Of a stretch of DNA of 64,000 nt, positions 17,762 to 27,712 are shown piece by piece. The notes beneath the pieces are model-generated. The model was not told the origin of the DNA. It saw nothing but the letters and a program-made list of their open reading frames with translations, and made no database searches. The stretch is from contig NZ_QDFI01000018.1 in the NCBI RefSeq assembly GCF_003254465.1, forward strand, positions 1 through 64,000, given 5' to 3'. The DNA comes from Meridianimarinicoccus zhengii (GTDB lineage Bacteria; Pseudomonadota; Alphaproteobacteria; Rhodobacterales; Rhodobacteraceae). Numbering within the stretch: the stretch's first letter is position 1; each line of letters begins with the position of its first letter. Made by a program: the position numbers and the translations under genes.

Positions 17762-18416
17762 TCTTCAGGATGTCATCATCGGCCTGCGCGATGTCTACGA
17801 CGTCGACCATATTGTCTATCACGCCGTCAACAGGTCCGGTCAGCAATACGCGGCGCTGACCTATGACCCCGACTGGGTCGATCGGTACATCGAGAAGGAA
17901 TATGCCCGGATCGATCCGGTGGTGCAGGGCTGCTATCAGCGGTTCCACCCGGTCGACTGGAAGATGCTCGACTGGTCCAGCCCCCGCGCGCGGAACTTCA
18001 TGGGCGAGGCATCGGAAGCCGGTGTCGGCAACCAGGGTCTGTCGGTGCCTATCCGCGGCCCGAACGGGCAGTTCGCGCTGTTCACGGCCAGCAGCCGCAG
18101 TTCGGACCAGACATGGGAACGCTATGCGCGCAGCAACGTGGGCGAGCTGATCCTCGTGGCGCATTTCGTCAACCAGAAGGCGCTCGAACTGGACAACGGC
18201 ACCGATGTCCAGAAAACCGCCAGCCTGTCCCCGCGGGAGGTCGATACCCTCAGCCTTCTGGCGATGGGGTATTCGCGGGCACAGGCCGCCGACAGCCTGT
18301 CGATTTCCGAGCACACACTGCGGGTATATATCGAATCCGCGCGGTTCAAGCTGGGTGCGCAAAACACGACTCATGCCGTTGCCAAGGCCATCGCCCACGG
18401 GCTCATAGCCGTCTGA
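17703..18416 (+). CDS. luxR: LuxR-family quorum-sensing transcription regulator
   Basis: This 237-residue protein has an N-terminal autoinducer-binding domain (about residues 10-160), with the expected Tyr/Trp/Asp cluster in YAALTYDPDWVDRYIEKEYA and IDPVV. A C-terminal LuxR helix-turn-helix (about residues 175-235) reads LSPREVDTLSLLAMGYSRAQ and then SISEHTLRVYI. It should bind an acyl-homoserine lactone and control promoters including luxI, 94 bases downstream. The start at MKDKLESL gives the normal length; the ribosome site is weak, fitting coupling to the overlapping small ORF. The symbol is generic. Confidence 0.92.
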   Translation: MKDKLESLITGLEAATSHADLQDVIIGLRDVYDVDHIVYHAVNRSGQQYAALTYDPDWVDRYIEKEYARIDPVVQGCYQRFHPVDWKMLDWSSPRARNFMGEASEAGVGNQGLSVPIRGPNGQFALFTASSRSSDQTWERYARSNVGELILVAHFVNQKALELDNGTDVQKTASLSPREVDTLSLLAMGYSRAQAADSLSISEHTLRVYIESARFKLGAQNTTHAVAKAIAHGLIAV

Positions 18417-18510
18417 ACATCGCGTTAATGCACCGCGCGCAGGCGCCGCACGCGGTTAAGCGATTCGCCTCGAAGGTCTGCCAATGAACAGATCACAGGG
18501 GACGACGACA

Positions 18511-19152
18511 ATGCTGCACTACATCTACGCCGACCAGCTGCATCTTCATCCTGGCCTGCGCGACACGATGTTCCGCGACCGGGCCGATCAGTTCGCAAGC
18601 CGCCTTGGCTGGGAGGTCGCGGTCGACGCCAACGGGGAAGAACGGGACGCCTATGACGCGCTGAACCCGCTATACGTCATCTGGGAAAACGCCGATGGCA
18701 GCCATGGCGGGTCCATGCGGTTCCTGCCGACTTCGGGTCCGGTCATGGTCAACGACCACTTCCTGAACCTGCTCGATGGCCATCCGATCCGTAATCCGCT
18801 GGTCTGGGAATGTACCCGGTTCTGTCTGGCGCGCAACTCCGCCCCGCGCGTCTCGGCGGCGCTGATGCTCGCGGGGGCAGAGTTGGGGCTCGGGTTCGAT
18901 CTGACCTTTTCGCTGGGCGTGTTCGATGCGCGCATGGTGCGGATCTACAGTCGTCTCGGTTGGCCGCCAATGGTGCTTGGGACCGCCGGCGAAGGCCGCG
19001 ACGCGATCAGCGCGGGTCTGTGGAGCTTCTCCGAAACGCGGGCCAACGCGCTGGCAGAGAAGGCGGATATCCCGCGCGGTTTGTCGCGGTTGTGGTTCCA
19101 CAAGGCGATGTCGTGCGGCGAACCTGCTCACGCGCTCAAGCGGATTGCCTGA
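18511..19152 (+). CDS. luxI: Acyl-homoserine-lactone synthase, LuxI family
   Basis: This 213-residue protein starts MLHYIYADQLHLHPGLRDTM and shows the LuxI core: FRDRADQFASRLGWEV, the Asp in DALNPLYVIWE, the Arg in GSMRFLPT and the Glu/Arg pair in VWECTRFC. These residues bind S-adenosylmethionine and close the lactone ring. It makes the signal for the LuxR protein upstream; the acyl chain cannot be predicted. An AGGGGA site 8 bases before this ATG favours it over an in-frame ATG nine codons earlier. The symbol is generic. Confidence 0.93.
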   Translation: MLHYIYADQLHLHPGLRDTMFRDRADQFASRLGWEVAVDANGEERDAYDALNPLYVIWENADGSHGGSMRFLPTSGPVMVNDHFLNLLDGHPIRNPLVWECTRFCLARNSAPRVSAALMLAGAELGLGFDLTFSLGVFDARMVRIYSRLGWPPMVLGTAGEGRDAISAGLWSFSETRANALAEKADIPRGLSRLWFHKAMSCGEPAHALKRIA

Positions 19153-19192
19153 CCCTCTGGCAGACCGTCGCGGCAGGGGATAGGGTCCCGCC

Positions 19193-20749
19193 ATGGCGCG
19201 CGGCACTCCCCCAACCCTGTCGGACGATCAGAAGGCCGCCCACGGGCGCCTGAGCGCCATGCTGGCGAAGGCAGGCATCGATCTGGCCACGGGTTCGCTG
19301 ATGCCGCCGGGCAAGTCGACCGCCGTCATGGCCGTGCTGGGCAAGGCCGGGTCGGGCAAGACGCTGCTGCTGGCGCAACTCTACCAGGCGCTCAGGGCTG
19401 CGGGGGTGGAGATCGTGTCGGGCGACTACGAATCCCGGCGCAAGCGGGAACGCCGCAGCCTCGCGATCCTTGCCCCGACCAACAAGGCCGCAAGCGTGTT
19501 GCGCATGCGCGGCGTGCCCGCCACGACGATCCACCGGGTGCTCTATACCCCGGTCTATGACCCGGAATACGAAAAGATCGCCGAATGGCTGGCGGGCAAG
19601 GGCGACAAGCCCGTGACGGACCTGCTGCCCGATGCGGCACTCGATCGGGCTGCCGCTTTCTATGCGCAGCACGCGTCGGTGCCCGGCGCGCTGGCCTCTG
19701 CGGGGTTGCGGGGGTCGGATTTCATCACGGGCTGGAAACGCCGGGACGAGCCGCTGGATATCGGCTTCGTCGACGAAAGCTCCATGCTCGACAAGCGCCA
19801 GCTCGACGACCTGCGCGAGATCTTTCCGACCCTCGTGCTGTTCGGGGACCCGGCCCAGCTCGCGCCCGTGGGCCAGTCGGGCGAAATGGTGTTCGACGCG
19901 CTGCCGGACCCTGACCGGATCGTCCTGTCACGCATTCACCGGCAGGCGCGCGGGAACCCGATCCTCGATCTGGCGCACGCGCTGGGGGACCCGCACCTTC
20001 AGTTCGAGGACTTCGAACGCATGGTCGAGGACGCCGCGGCCCGCGACGACCGCGTCGTGATGGCGGGGCGGGTGGAAGCGGACCTGATGGCGCGCTCCCC
20101 CGTGCTTGTGTGGCGCAACGCGACACGCATCCGGCTGATCCAGGCGTTCCGCGCGGCCCATGATGCGCCGGCCGATGCGCTGCTGCCCGGCGAGCCGCTG
20201 ATCTGCGACGGGTTGGAACTGCCGCTCAAGCACCGCAAGCGGCGGCTGGACCTCGAAGCGCGGGGGCTCATCAAGGGGGCGCAGGTCGTGTTCCTCGGCC
20301 CCGGGCGGCGCGACGGGTTTGCGCGGCTGCACGTGGTGGGCGCGCCGGAACCGCAGGTATCGGCGGCGTCGATCATCAAGATCGAACATCCCGACGAGGA
20401 AGAACCCTTCATCCCTTCCGCCGCGCGGATGGGGGCCGCGTTCCTGCATGGCGCGGCGGTGACGATCCACAAGGCGCAGGGGTCGCAATGGCCCGCGGTG
20501 CAGGTCTTCGCCCCGGACCTCTACGCCGCTGCCCGCGCCGGGCGCTCCGAGGCCGGTCTGCCCCTGTGGATGCGGCTGGCCTATGTGGCGATCACGCGGG
20601 CGGAGGAACGGCTGCACTGGGTCACGCGCTACCGGCTGGGCAAGCCGACGGTGCCGCTGGGCATCGACGATCTGGCCGTGCCGGCCGCGCCCGACCTGAT
20701 CCGCGAGCTGGATCCCGACCTAGCGCTGCAACAGCCGGAACAGGGCTGA
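19193..20749 (+). CDS. Stand-alone RecD-like ATP-dependent helicase
   Basis: This 518-residue superfamily-1 helicase has Walker A GKAGSGKT at residues 50-57, APTNKAASVLR (motif Ia), FVDESSMLD (Walker B), LFGDPAQLAPVG (motif III), RIHRQARGNP (motif IV), and the C-terminal VTIHKAQGSQW and RLAYVAITRAEERL motifs. It is of the RecD/Pif1 type without RecB or RecC nearby. Such proteins unwind DNA 5' to 3' and act in repair or replication restart. It follows luxI by 40 bases, probably only by proximity. Its end overlaps the convergent TIGR02186 gene by 30 bases. Confidence 0.88.
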   Translation: MARGTPPTLSDDQKAAHGRLSAMLAKAGIDLATGSLMPPGKSTAVMAVLGKAGSGKTLLLAQLYQALRAAGVEIVSGDYESRRKRERRSLAILAPTNKAASVLRMRGVPATTIHRVLYTPVYDPEYEKIAEWLAGKGDKPVTDLLPDAALDRAAAFYAQHASVPGALASAGLRGSDFITGWKRRDEPLDIGFVDESSMLDKRQLDDLREIFPTLVLFGDPAQLAPVGQSGEMVFDALPDPDRIVLSRIHRQARGNPILDLAHALGDPHLQFEDFERMVEDAAARDDRVVMAGRVEADLMARSPVLVWRNATRIRLIQAFRAAHDAPADALLPGEPLICDGLELPLKHRKRRLDLEARGLIKGAQVVFLGPGRRDGFARLHVVGAPEPQVSAASIIKIEHPDEEEPFIPSAARMGAAFLHGAAVTIHKAQGSQWPAVQVFAPDLYAAARAGRSEAGLPLWMRLAYVAITRAEERLHWVTRYRLGKPTVPLGIDDLAVPAAPDLIRELDPDLALQQPEQG

Positions 20750-21487
20750 CGCGCCCCAGCCCGCGGCAATGGCGATGACCAGCGACATCAGACCATACAG
20801 CACCGGCTGCGTGTTCGCGGTGGTATAGAGCCAGCGTTCCATCCCGACCTTGCGCACCGGGATGCCGGTCGTGAATATGTCCACCACATCGCGGTTGCGC
20901 AGCAGGAAAATCCGGGTCTGGTAGCTGCCTTCGACAAGGTTCGACGGCAGCTCGATGGACGTGCGGAACAGTGTCTGCTGGTCCAGCGCGACACTGCCCT
21001 CGTTGATCTGGTAGAGTCCCTCGCTTTCGCGGATGCGGCGCAGCGCGGCGGTGAAATTCTCCACGTCCTGCACGCTTTCCCGCGCGCCCACGGTGTTGAT
21101 GACCTGACCGAGCGTGATGCCGTGGCGCAGGTCCTCCACGGGTGACAGTATATCCTTCAGCGGCCCGGTGCTGGCGACGGCGTAGAAACTCGGCGCCTCA
21201 GACAGCCACACGCTGTCGGCGTTGACCCAGATGCCGAACTGCCGTTCCTTGCGCCGCACGTCCAGCGGGCCAAGCGGACCGGTCACCGTGATGATCACCT
21301 CCAGCCGGCCGTCCGACGGGATGGGTGCCTCGCGGCTGACCGCGCCGAAGATCAGCAGCGACGAGCCGTCGAAGGTGGCGGTGATCGCCACCTCGTCCTG
21401 TGAAAGGCCAAGCACGATCCGTTCCGAGGCAAGACCGGGCAGCGTGCCGACCCACAGGATCGCCGCGGCAAGGACTGCACGGATCAT
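20720..21487 (-). CDS. TIGR02186-family membrane-anchored protein
   Basis: This 255-residue protein has a Sec signal (residues 1-20), an extracytoplasmic beta-rich region, and one C-terminal membrane helix near residues 230-250. ASERIVLGLSQDEVAITATF with GSSLLIFGAV matches the alphaproteobacterial TIGR02186 family. Genes of this family are commonly paired with a TauE/SafE exporter, as here, where the start overlaps the tauE stop by 4 bases. The function is unknown; an accessory role in the transporter is plausible. Confidence 0.85.
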   Translation of the reverse strand: MIRAVLAAAILWVGTLPGLASERIVLGLSQDEVAITATFDGSSLLIFGAVSREAPIPSDGRLEVIITVTGPLGPLDVRRKERQFGIWVNADSVWLSEAPSFYAVASTGPLKDILSPVEDLRHGITLGQVINTVGARESVQDVENFTAALRRIRESEGLYQINEGSVALDQQTLFRTSIELPSNLVEGSYQTRIFLLRNRDVVDIFTTGIPVRKVGMERWLYTTANTQPVLYGLMSLVIAIAAGWGASALFRLLQR

Positions 21488-22398
21488 TGCGCCACCTCGA
21501 GACTGTAGAGTTCGGACGGTTCCAGCAGCAGGTCGAGCGCGAGCTTGCCGCACACAAGCAGCACCAGCGATGCAAGCAGGATGCGCAACTGTTCCGCCTT
21601 CAGGTTCGTGCCCATGCGCGACCCGATCTGCGCCCCGATCACCCCGCCGAGGATCAGCAGAACCGCCAGCACCACGTCCACGGATTGCGTGGTGATCGCG
21701 TGCATCAGCGTGGCGAAGGCGGTGACGAAGATGATCTGGAACAGCGATGTGCCGATCACGACCTTTGTGGGCATGCCGAGCAGATAGATCATAGCGGGCA
21801 CCATGATGAACCCGCCGCCGACACCCATGATGGCCGACAGGATACCCACGCCTGCGCCGATCAGGACAGGGGGAATGACCGAGATATACATCCCCGACGT
21901 GCGGAATTTCATCTTCAACGGCAGCGCATGGATCCAGTTGTGCCTCTTGCGTTTGGATACAGGGCCGCCGGGGTTGCGGGCACGGCGCATGGATCGCAGG
22001 CTTTCCCAGAACATCAGCCCGCCCACGGCCCCCAGGAACACGACGTAGAACAGGGTCACCAGAAGATCGACCTGGCCGCGCGCCTTGAGGGCCGCGAAGA
22101 CCTGAACGCCCAGACCCGCACCCACGAGCCCGCCGGCAAGCAGCACCCCGCCCATGCGAAAATCCACGGTCTTGCGGCGCAGATGCGCCAGCACGGCGGA
22201 AAAGGAAGAGGCCACGATCTGGTTTGCGCCCGTGGCCACGGCGACGGCGGGCGGAATGCCAACGAAGAACAGCAGCGGTGTCATCAGGAAGCCGCCGCCC
22301 ACCCCGAACAGGCCCGACAGCAGGCCCACCAGACCGCCGAGACCGAGCAGAAGCAATGCGTTCACCGCGACCTCGGCGATGGGCAGGTAGATCTGCAT
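21484..22398 (-). CDS. TauE/SafE-family exporter paired with TIGR02186
   Basis: This 304-residue membrane protein has eight or nine helices and the repeated half-motif in LLGLGGLVGLLSGLFGVGGGFLM (from about residue 17; two GVGGGF copies, the second in ILSAIMGVGGGFIMVPAMIY). The substrate is probably a sulfur oxyanion or organosulfonate, by family knowledge only. The start MQIYLPIAEV is preferred to an upstream in-frame ATG because it matches the family's short cytoplasmic N-terminus. Confidence 0.88.
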   Translation of the reverse strand: MQIYLPIAEVAVNALLLLGLGGLVGLLSGLFGVGGGFLMTPLLFFVGIPPAVAVATGANQIVASSFSAVLAHLRRKTVDFRMGGVLLAGGLVGAGLGVQVFAALKARGQVDLLVTLFYVVFLGAVGGLMFWESLRSMRRARNPGGPVSKRKRHNWIHALPLKMKFRTSGMYISVIPPVLIGAGVGILSAIMGVGGGFIMVPAMIYLLGMPTKVVIGTSLFQIIFVTAFATLMHAITTQSVDVVLAVLLILGGVIGAQIGSRMGTNLKAEQLRILLASLVLLVCGKLALDLLLEPSELYSLEVAQ

Positions 22399-22496
22399 CC
22401 CAACTGGGCCCTTTCCGGCGGCGATGGCGTATGGTGTGAACCTAGAACGGCGCGGGCGCCAATGCAAAGCCCCGCTTGGGCCGGCGCGGAGGACCT

Positions 22497-23465
22497 CTAG
22501 CGTTCCTTGACGTAGGGGGTGCCGCCGGCGCGGGGCGGGGTCGCCTTGCCGACGAAACCCGCGAGGATCACGACGGTAAGGATATAGGGCAGGGCCTGCA
22601 TGAATTGCGTGGGCACCGTCGCGCCGAACAGATCAAGGCTCTGGAACCTGTTGCCGAGCGCGTCGAGCAGCCCGAACAGCAGGCACGCCCCCAGCGCATA
22701 CCAAGGCCGCCACTTGGCAAAGATCAAAGCTGCAAGCGCGATGAACCCGCGCCCCGCGCTCATGTCCTTGACGAAGCCCGCGGACAGGCCGGTGGCCAGA
22801 TGTGCGCCCGCAAGCCCGCACAGAAGCCCGCAGATGATGACGGCGGAATAGCGCAGCCGGACGACCGAGATACCGGCCGTGTCCACTGCACCGGGGTTCT
22901 CGCCCACGGCGCGCAGCCGCAGGCCGAACCGCGTGCGGAACAGCACGAACCACGTTGCCGGGACCGCAAGCAGCCCGACATAGACCAGGATGGAATGGCC
23001 CGACAGCACCTCGGCATAGAGCGGCCCGAGAACGGGAATGCCCGACAGCGTGCCGGCCAGCGGCAACGTGATCTCCTGAAATCGGGCCGCTCCCTCCAGC
23101 GCGGGGGTGCGCCCGCCCAGTTCGAACCACGCCTCGCCGATCACCACGGTCAGCCCGGCAGCCAGGAAATTGATCGCCACGCCGGATATCAGCTGGTTGC
23201 CGCGGAACGTGATCGACGCCGCGCCATGCAGCAGCGACAGCGCCACTGAGGATGCGATGCCCGCGACCAGACCCAGCCAGACCGAACCGGTCATCGCGGC
23301 GGCGGCGGCGGCGAAGAACGCCGCGGCGAGCATCTTGCCTTCAAGTCCGATGTCGAAGATGCCCGCGCGTTCGGAAAACAGTCCCGCCAGGCAGGCGAAC
23401 AGCAGCGGCGTGGCCAGCCGCAACGTGCTGTCCAGAAGCTGGATCAGGGTCGATAGGTCCATCAT
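22497..23465 (-). CDS. BMP-type nucleoside ABC importer, permease 2
   Basis: This 322-residue permease of the branched-chain/ribose type (BPD_transp_2) has about nine helices. The coupling segment SERAGIFDIGLEGKMLAAAF near residue 30 and the loop FRTRFGLRLRAVGENPGAVDTAGISV are typical of the YufQ-like partner in purine-nucleoside importers. It overlaps the upstream permease gene by 4 bases and is last in the four-gene operon. Confidence 0.9.
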   Translation of the reverse strand: MMDLSTLIQLLDSTLRLATPLLFACLAGLFSERAGIFDIGLEGKMLAAAFFAAAAAAMTGSVWLGLVAGIASSVALSLLHGAASITFRGNQLISGVAINFLAAGLTVVIGEAWFELGGRTPALEGAARFQEITLPLAGTLSGIPVLGPLYAEVLSGHSILVYVGLLAVPATWFVLFRTRFGLRLRAVGENPGAVDTAGISVVRLRYSAVIICGLLCGLAGAHLATGLSAGFVKDMSAGRGFIALAALIFAKWRPWYALGACLLFGLLDALGNRFQSLDLFGATVPTQFMQALPYILTVVILAGFVGKATPPRAGGTPYVKER

Positions 23466-24553
23466 GCGGCCCCTTTGCGCGGGCGGCGGAACATCCCCTC
23501 GACCGGGCCGCGCACCATGTTGTCGAGCGCGCCTGTAAACAGGATGACGAGTGCCTGGATGACCACGATCATCTCGCGCGAAATCGCGGGGATCTCGAAT
23601 TCAAGCTCTGCCCCGCCCTGGTAGAGCGCCCCGAACAGGATCGCCGCCAGCAGCACGCCCAGCGGGTGCGACCGGCCCATCAGCGCCACGGCGATGCCCA
23701 CGAAGCCCGCGCCCTGCACGCTGTCGATGATGAGCCGCTCGGCCTCCCCCTGCACTGCGTTGACGGCCATCAGGCCCGCCAGCCCGCCCGAGATCAGCAT
23801 GGCGATCATGATGGTGCGCACGGGGCGGATGCCGGCGTATTTCGCCGCCGGTTCCGACTGCCCGAAAGCGCGGATTTCATATCCGAGCCGCGTCTTCCAG
23901 ATCAGCACCCAGACCGCGACGCAGCACCCGAGCGCGAGGAAGAATGCCACGTTCAGCGGCGCGGACCGCCCGAAGCCCATCCATGCGCCCCAGTCATAGG
24001 CCGAAGGCAGCCGCGCGCCTTCGGGAAAGCGGGCGGTTTCGGGGGCCATGGAACCCGGCACCTTGAGCACGTTCACCAGAAGATAGACCAACAGCGCCGA
24101 GGCGATGAAGTTGAACATGATCGTGGTGATGACGATATGGCTTCCGCGCGTCGCCTGAAGCCAGGCGGGGACTGCCGCCCATGCCGCGCCGAACAGCGCC
24201 GCACCGAAGGACGCTGCGACCAGCGCCAGCGTCCAGTGCGGCCACGGGATCGCAAGGCACACCAGCGCCACGCCAAGGCCCCCCAGCGCCGCCTGGCCTT
24301 CGCCGCCGATATTGAACATCCGCGCATGGAACGCCACGGCGACGGCAAGCCCAGTGAAGATGAAGTTGGTCGCATAGTAAAGCGTGTAGCCCCAGCCATA
24401 GGCCGACCCGACAGCGCCCCGGATCATCACGCCCATCGCGTCGGCCGGGTTCTCGCCGATCAGTGCAATCACCAGCGCGGAAACCAGCAGCGCAAGCGCG
24501 AGGTTGATCAGAGGGATCAGCGCGATATCGACCCAGCGGGGAATTCCGTTCAT
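23462..24553 (-). CDS. BMP-type nucleoside ABC importer, permease 1
   Basis: This 363-residue permease of the same family (YufP-like) has FNIGGEGQAALGGLGVAL near residue 80 and LIWKTRLGYEIRAFGQSEPA as the ATPase-contact loop. Overlaps of 4 bases on both sides show tight translational coupling. It forms the membrane channel with permease 2 for uptake of nucleosides or related purines. Confidence 0.9.
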   Translation of the reverse strand: MNGIPRWVDIALIPLINLALALLVSALVIALIGENPADAMGVMIRGAVGSAYGWGYTLYYATNFIFTGLAVAVAFHARMFNIGGEGQAALGGLGVALVCLAIPWPHWTLALVAASFGAALFGAAWAAVPAWLQATRGSHIVITTIMFNFIASALLVYLLVNVLKVPGSMAPETARFPEGARLPSAYDWGAWMGFGRSAPLNVAFFLALGCCVAVWVLIWKTRLGYEIRAFGQSEPAAKYAGIRPVRTIMIAMLISGGLAGLMAVNAVQGEAERLIIDSVQGAGFVGIAVALMGRSHPLGVLLAAILFGALYQGGAELEFEIPAISREMIVVIQALVILFTGALDNMVRGPVEGMFRRPRKGAA

Positions 24554-26130
24554 GTCCGGCGTCCTTCGGCCATCCCGGCCATCATCAGCCCCAACTCTGT
24601 CTCATCGGTCTGTTCGGGCAAGCGTTCGCCCATGATGCGCCCGTCGAACATCACCGCGATCCGGTCGGACAGGGCGAAGATCTCGTCCAGTTCGACGCTC
24701 ACCAGCAGGATCGCTTTGCCCGCGTCCCGCATCTCGATCAGGCGCTGGTGGATGAATTCGATCGCGCCGATATCCACGCCGCGCGTGGGCTGGCCCACCA
24801 GAAGCAGGTCGGGATCGCACTCGATCTCGCGGGCGAGCACGATCTTCTGTTGGTTGCCGCCGGAAAAGTTCTTGGCATGCAGCCAGCAATCGGCCGGCCG
24901 AACATCGAAACGCTGCATCTTGCCTTGCGCATCGCGGCGCATGGCTTGCTGGTCGATCAGCGCGCCGGTGCCATACTCGGCCCGATCCTGGTATCCGAAA
25001 CCTGTATTTTCCCATGCGGTGAAATCGAGGATCAGGCCCAGCCGGTGCCGGTCTTCGGGGACATGGGCAATGCCCGCATCGCGGCGCGCGCGCCCGTCGG
25101 CCCGCGGTCCGGTCAGGTCCAGCGGCTGGCCGTTCAGCGTGACAGCGCCGGAAGCCTCGCGGATACCGCCCAGCACCTCCAGCAGTTCCGACTGCCCGTT
25201 GCCCGCCACGCCCGCGATCCCGAGGATCTCGCCCGCGCGCACCTGGAAATCGATCCCGCGCAGCCGTTCCACACCCTTGCCGTCGGTCACGCGCAGGCCT
25301 TGCACGTCGAGAACCACGGCGCCGGGCTGTGCCGGGGTCTTGTCCACCCGCAGGAGCACCTTTCGCCCGACCATCAGCTCGGCAAGGTCCGTGGGCGATG
25401 TGTCTGCGGTGCGCACGGTCGCCACCATTTCGCCCCGCCGCATGACGCTGACATTGTCGGTCACGTCCATGATTTCACGCAGCTTATGGGTGATCAGCAC
25501 GATGGTCTTGCCCTCGTCCCGCAGCCCGCGCAGGATCCGGAACAGGTGGTCGGCCTCGGACGGCGTCAGCACGCCTGTGGGCTCGTCGAGGATCAGGATA
25601 TCGGCCTGCCGATACAGCGCCTTGAGGATCTCCACCCGCTGCTGCATCCCGACGCCCAGATCTTCTATCTTGGCGTCCGGGTCGACCTGCAATTCGTATT
25701 CCCGCGCAAGGTCCACGAGAAGCTTGCGCGCCTTCGCAAGCGAAGGACGCAGCATCGCGCCGTCTTCGGCCCCGAGCACGACATTTTCCAGCACGGTGAA
25801 GTTTTCCACCAGCTTGAAATGCTGGAACACCATGCCGATGCCCGCGCGGATCGCGGCCTGGCTGTCGGGGATCTCGGTCCGCTGCCCACCGATCAGGATC
25901 TCGCCCGCATCGGCCTTGTAGAACCCATACAGGATCGACATGAGCGTCGACTTGCCCGCGCCGTTCTCGCCGATGATGCCGTGGATCGTACCGCGCTCCA
26001 CCCGGATCGCGATGTCCTTGTTGGCCTGCACCGGCCCGAACGCCTTGGAAATGCCGCGCAGCTCGATCGCTGGCACCTTGCCGGGGGCGGCCGCACCGGG
26101 CCGCCCCGCGATTGTGTCGATTGCCGTCAT
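24550..26130 (-). CDS. BMP-type nucleoside ABC importer, dual ATP-binding protein
   Basis: This 526-residue protein has two ABC cassettes. The first has Walker A GENGAGKST (about residue 54), signature LGVGMQQR and Walker B ILILDEPTG. The second has the degenerate Walker A GVAGNGQSE (around residue 308) and signature FSGGNQQK with Walker B LLLVGQPTRG. The uneven pair is typical of ribose and nucleoside importers. It should energise the two permeases downstream. It follows the binding-protein gene by 4 bases. Confidence 0.93.
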   Translation of the reverse strand: MTAIDTIAGRPGAAAPGKVPAIELRGISKAFGPVQANKDIAIRVERGTIHGIIGENGAGKSTLMSILYGFYKADAGEILIGGQRTEIPDSQAAIRAGIGMVFQHFKLVENFTVLENVVLGAEDGAMLRPSLAKARKLLVDLAREYELQVDPDAKIEDLGVGMQQRVEILKALYRQADILILDEPTGVLTPSEADHLFRILRGLRDEGKTIVLITHKLREIMDVTDNVSVMRRGEMVATVRTADTSPTDLAELMVGRKVLLRVDKTPAQPGAVVLDVQGLRVTDGKGVERLRGIDFQVRAGEILGIAGVAGNGQSELLEVLGGIREASGAVTLNGQPLDLTGPRADGRARRDAGIAHVPEDRHRLGLILDFTAWENTGFGYQDRAEYGTGALIDQQAMRRDAQGKMQRFDVRPADCWLHAKNFSGGNQQKIVLAREIECDPDLLLVGQPTRGVDIGAIEFIHQRLIEMRDAGKAILLVSVELDEIFALSDRIAVMFDGRIMGERLPEQTDETELGLMMAGMAEGRRT

Positions 26131-26134
26131 CCGG

Positions 26135-27130
<996 letters not shown>

Positions 27131-27235
27131 GGATGTCTCCTGCTGCTGGTTCCCGGCCCGGATCGATCTCCGGCCCGGCAATGCGGCCTTGCGGCCTGTT
27201 TCATTGGCCAAATAGTTCGCAGCCGCCGGGCAGGG

Positions 27236-27712
27236 TCAATAGCTTTCTGGAGCTGCGGGTTCACGACGCTGCGCGGTCGTGCGGCGCATGGGCAGATCGC
27301 AGGCCATCACGCGCGCATCGCAGGCGGTTCCGTCCGGCATGCGGTAGTATCGCGGACGCAGGCCGACCTGACGAAATCCGAAGCGGTCATAGAGACGGCA
27401 GGCCGCCGCATTGTCTGCCGCCACTTCGAGGAAACACGACCGGGCACCGGCTCTGGCAGCGCGATCCAGCAGTCTTGCCAGCAGGGCCGTGGCGACGCCC
27501 TGACCGCGGGCTTCCGGCGCCGTGGTAATGGTGAGCAGTTCCGACTCGTCCAGTGTCACGCGCAACAGCGCGAAGCCCGTCTCGGCGGCCTCCAGCAACG
27601 TGTCGGGCCGCGCAAGCAGGTCGGCGAAGGCCGCTTTGGACCAGGGCGGCGGCACCGCGAACCCGGCGCGGTGCAGGTCCGCCATCCATGCGGCGGTCCG
27701 GTCCTGCGTCAC
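27236..27712 (-). CDS. rimI: GNAT acetyltransferase, RimI-like
   Basis: This 158-residue protein has the GNAT acetyl-CoA loop EARGQGVATALLARLLDRA near residues 67-85 and FLEVAADNAAACRLYDRFGF, the standard RimI ending. It overlaps tsaB by 4 bases (GTGA), an arrangement common in bacteria. RimI acetylates the N-terminus of ribosomal protein S18 in E. coli; the substrate here is not proven. The start is GTG. The protein is more divergent at its N-terminus than typical RimI. Confidence 0.85.
   Translation of the reverse strand: MTQDRTAAWMADLHRAGFAVPPPWSKAAFADLLARPDTLLEAAETGFALLRVTLDESELLTITTAPEARGQGVATALLARLLDRAARAGARSCFLEVAADNAAACRLYDRFGFRQVGLRPRYYRMPDGTACDARVMACDLPMRRTTAQRREPAAPESY

Noticed and set aside
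18417-18510. A possible lux box between luxR and luxI
   Set aside because: Imperfect inverted TTAA/TTAA segments are present, but the arms do not match well enough to claim a site.
23252-25921. A long plus-strand frame opposite the nucleoside ABC transporter genes
   Set aside because: The minus strand has four overlapping genes with ABC motifs; the plus frame is Arg/Ser-rich noise.
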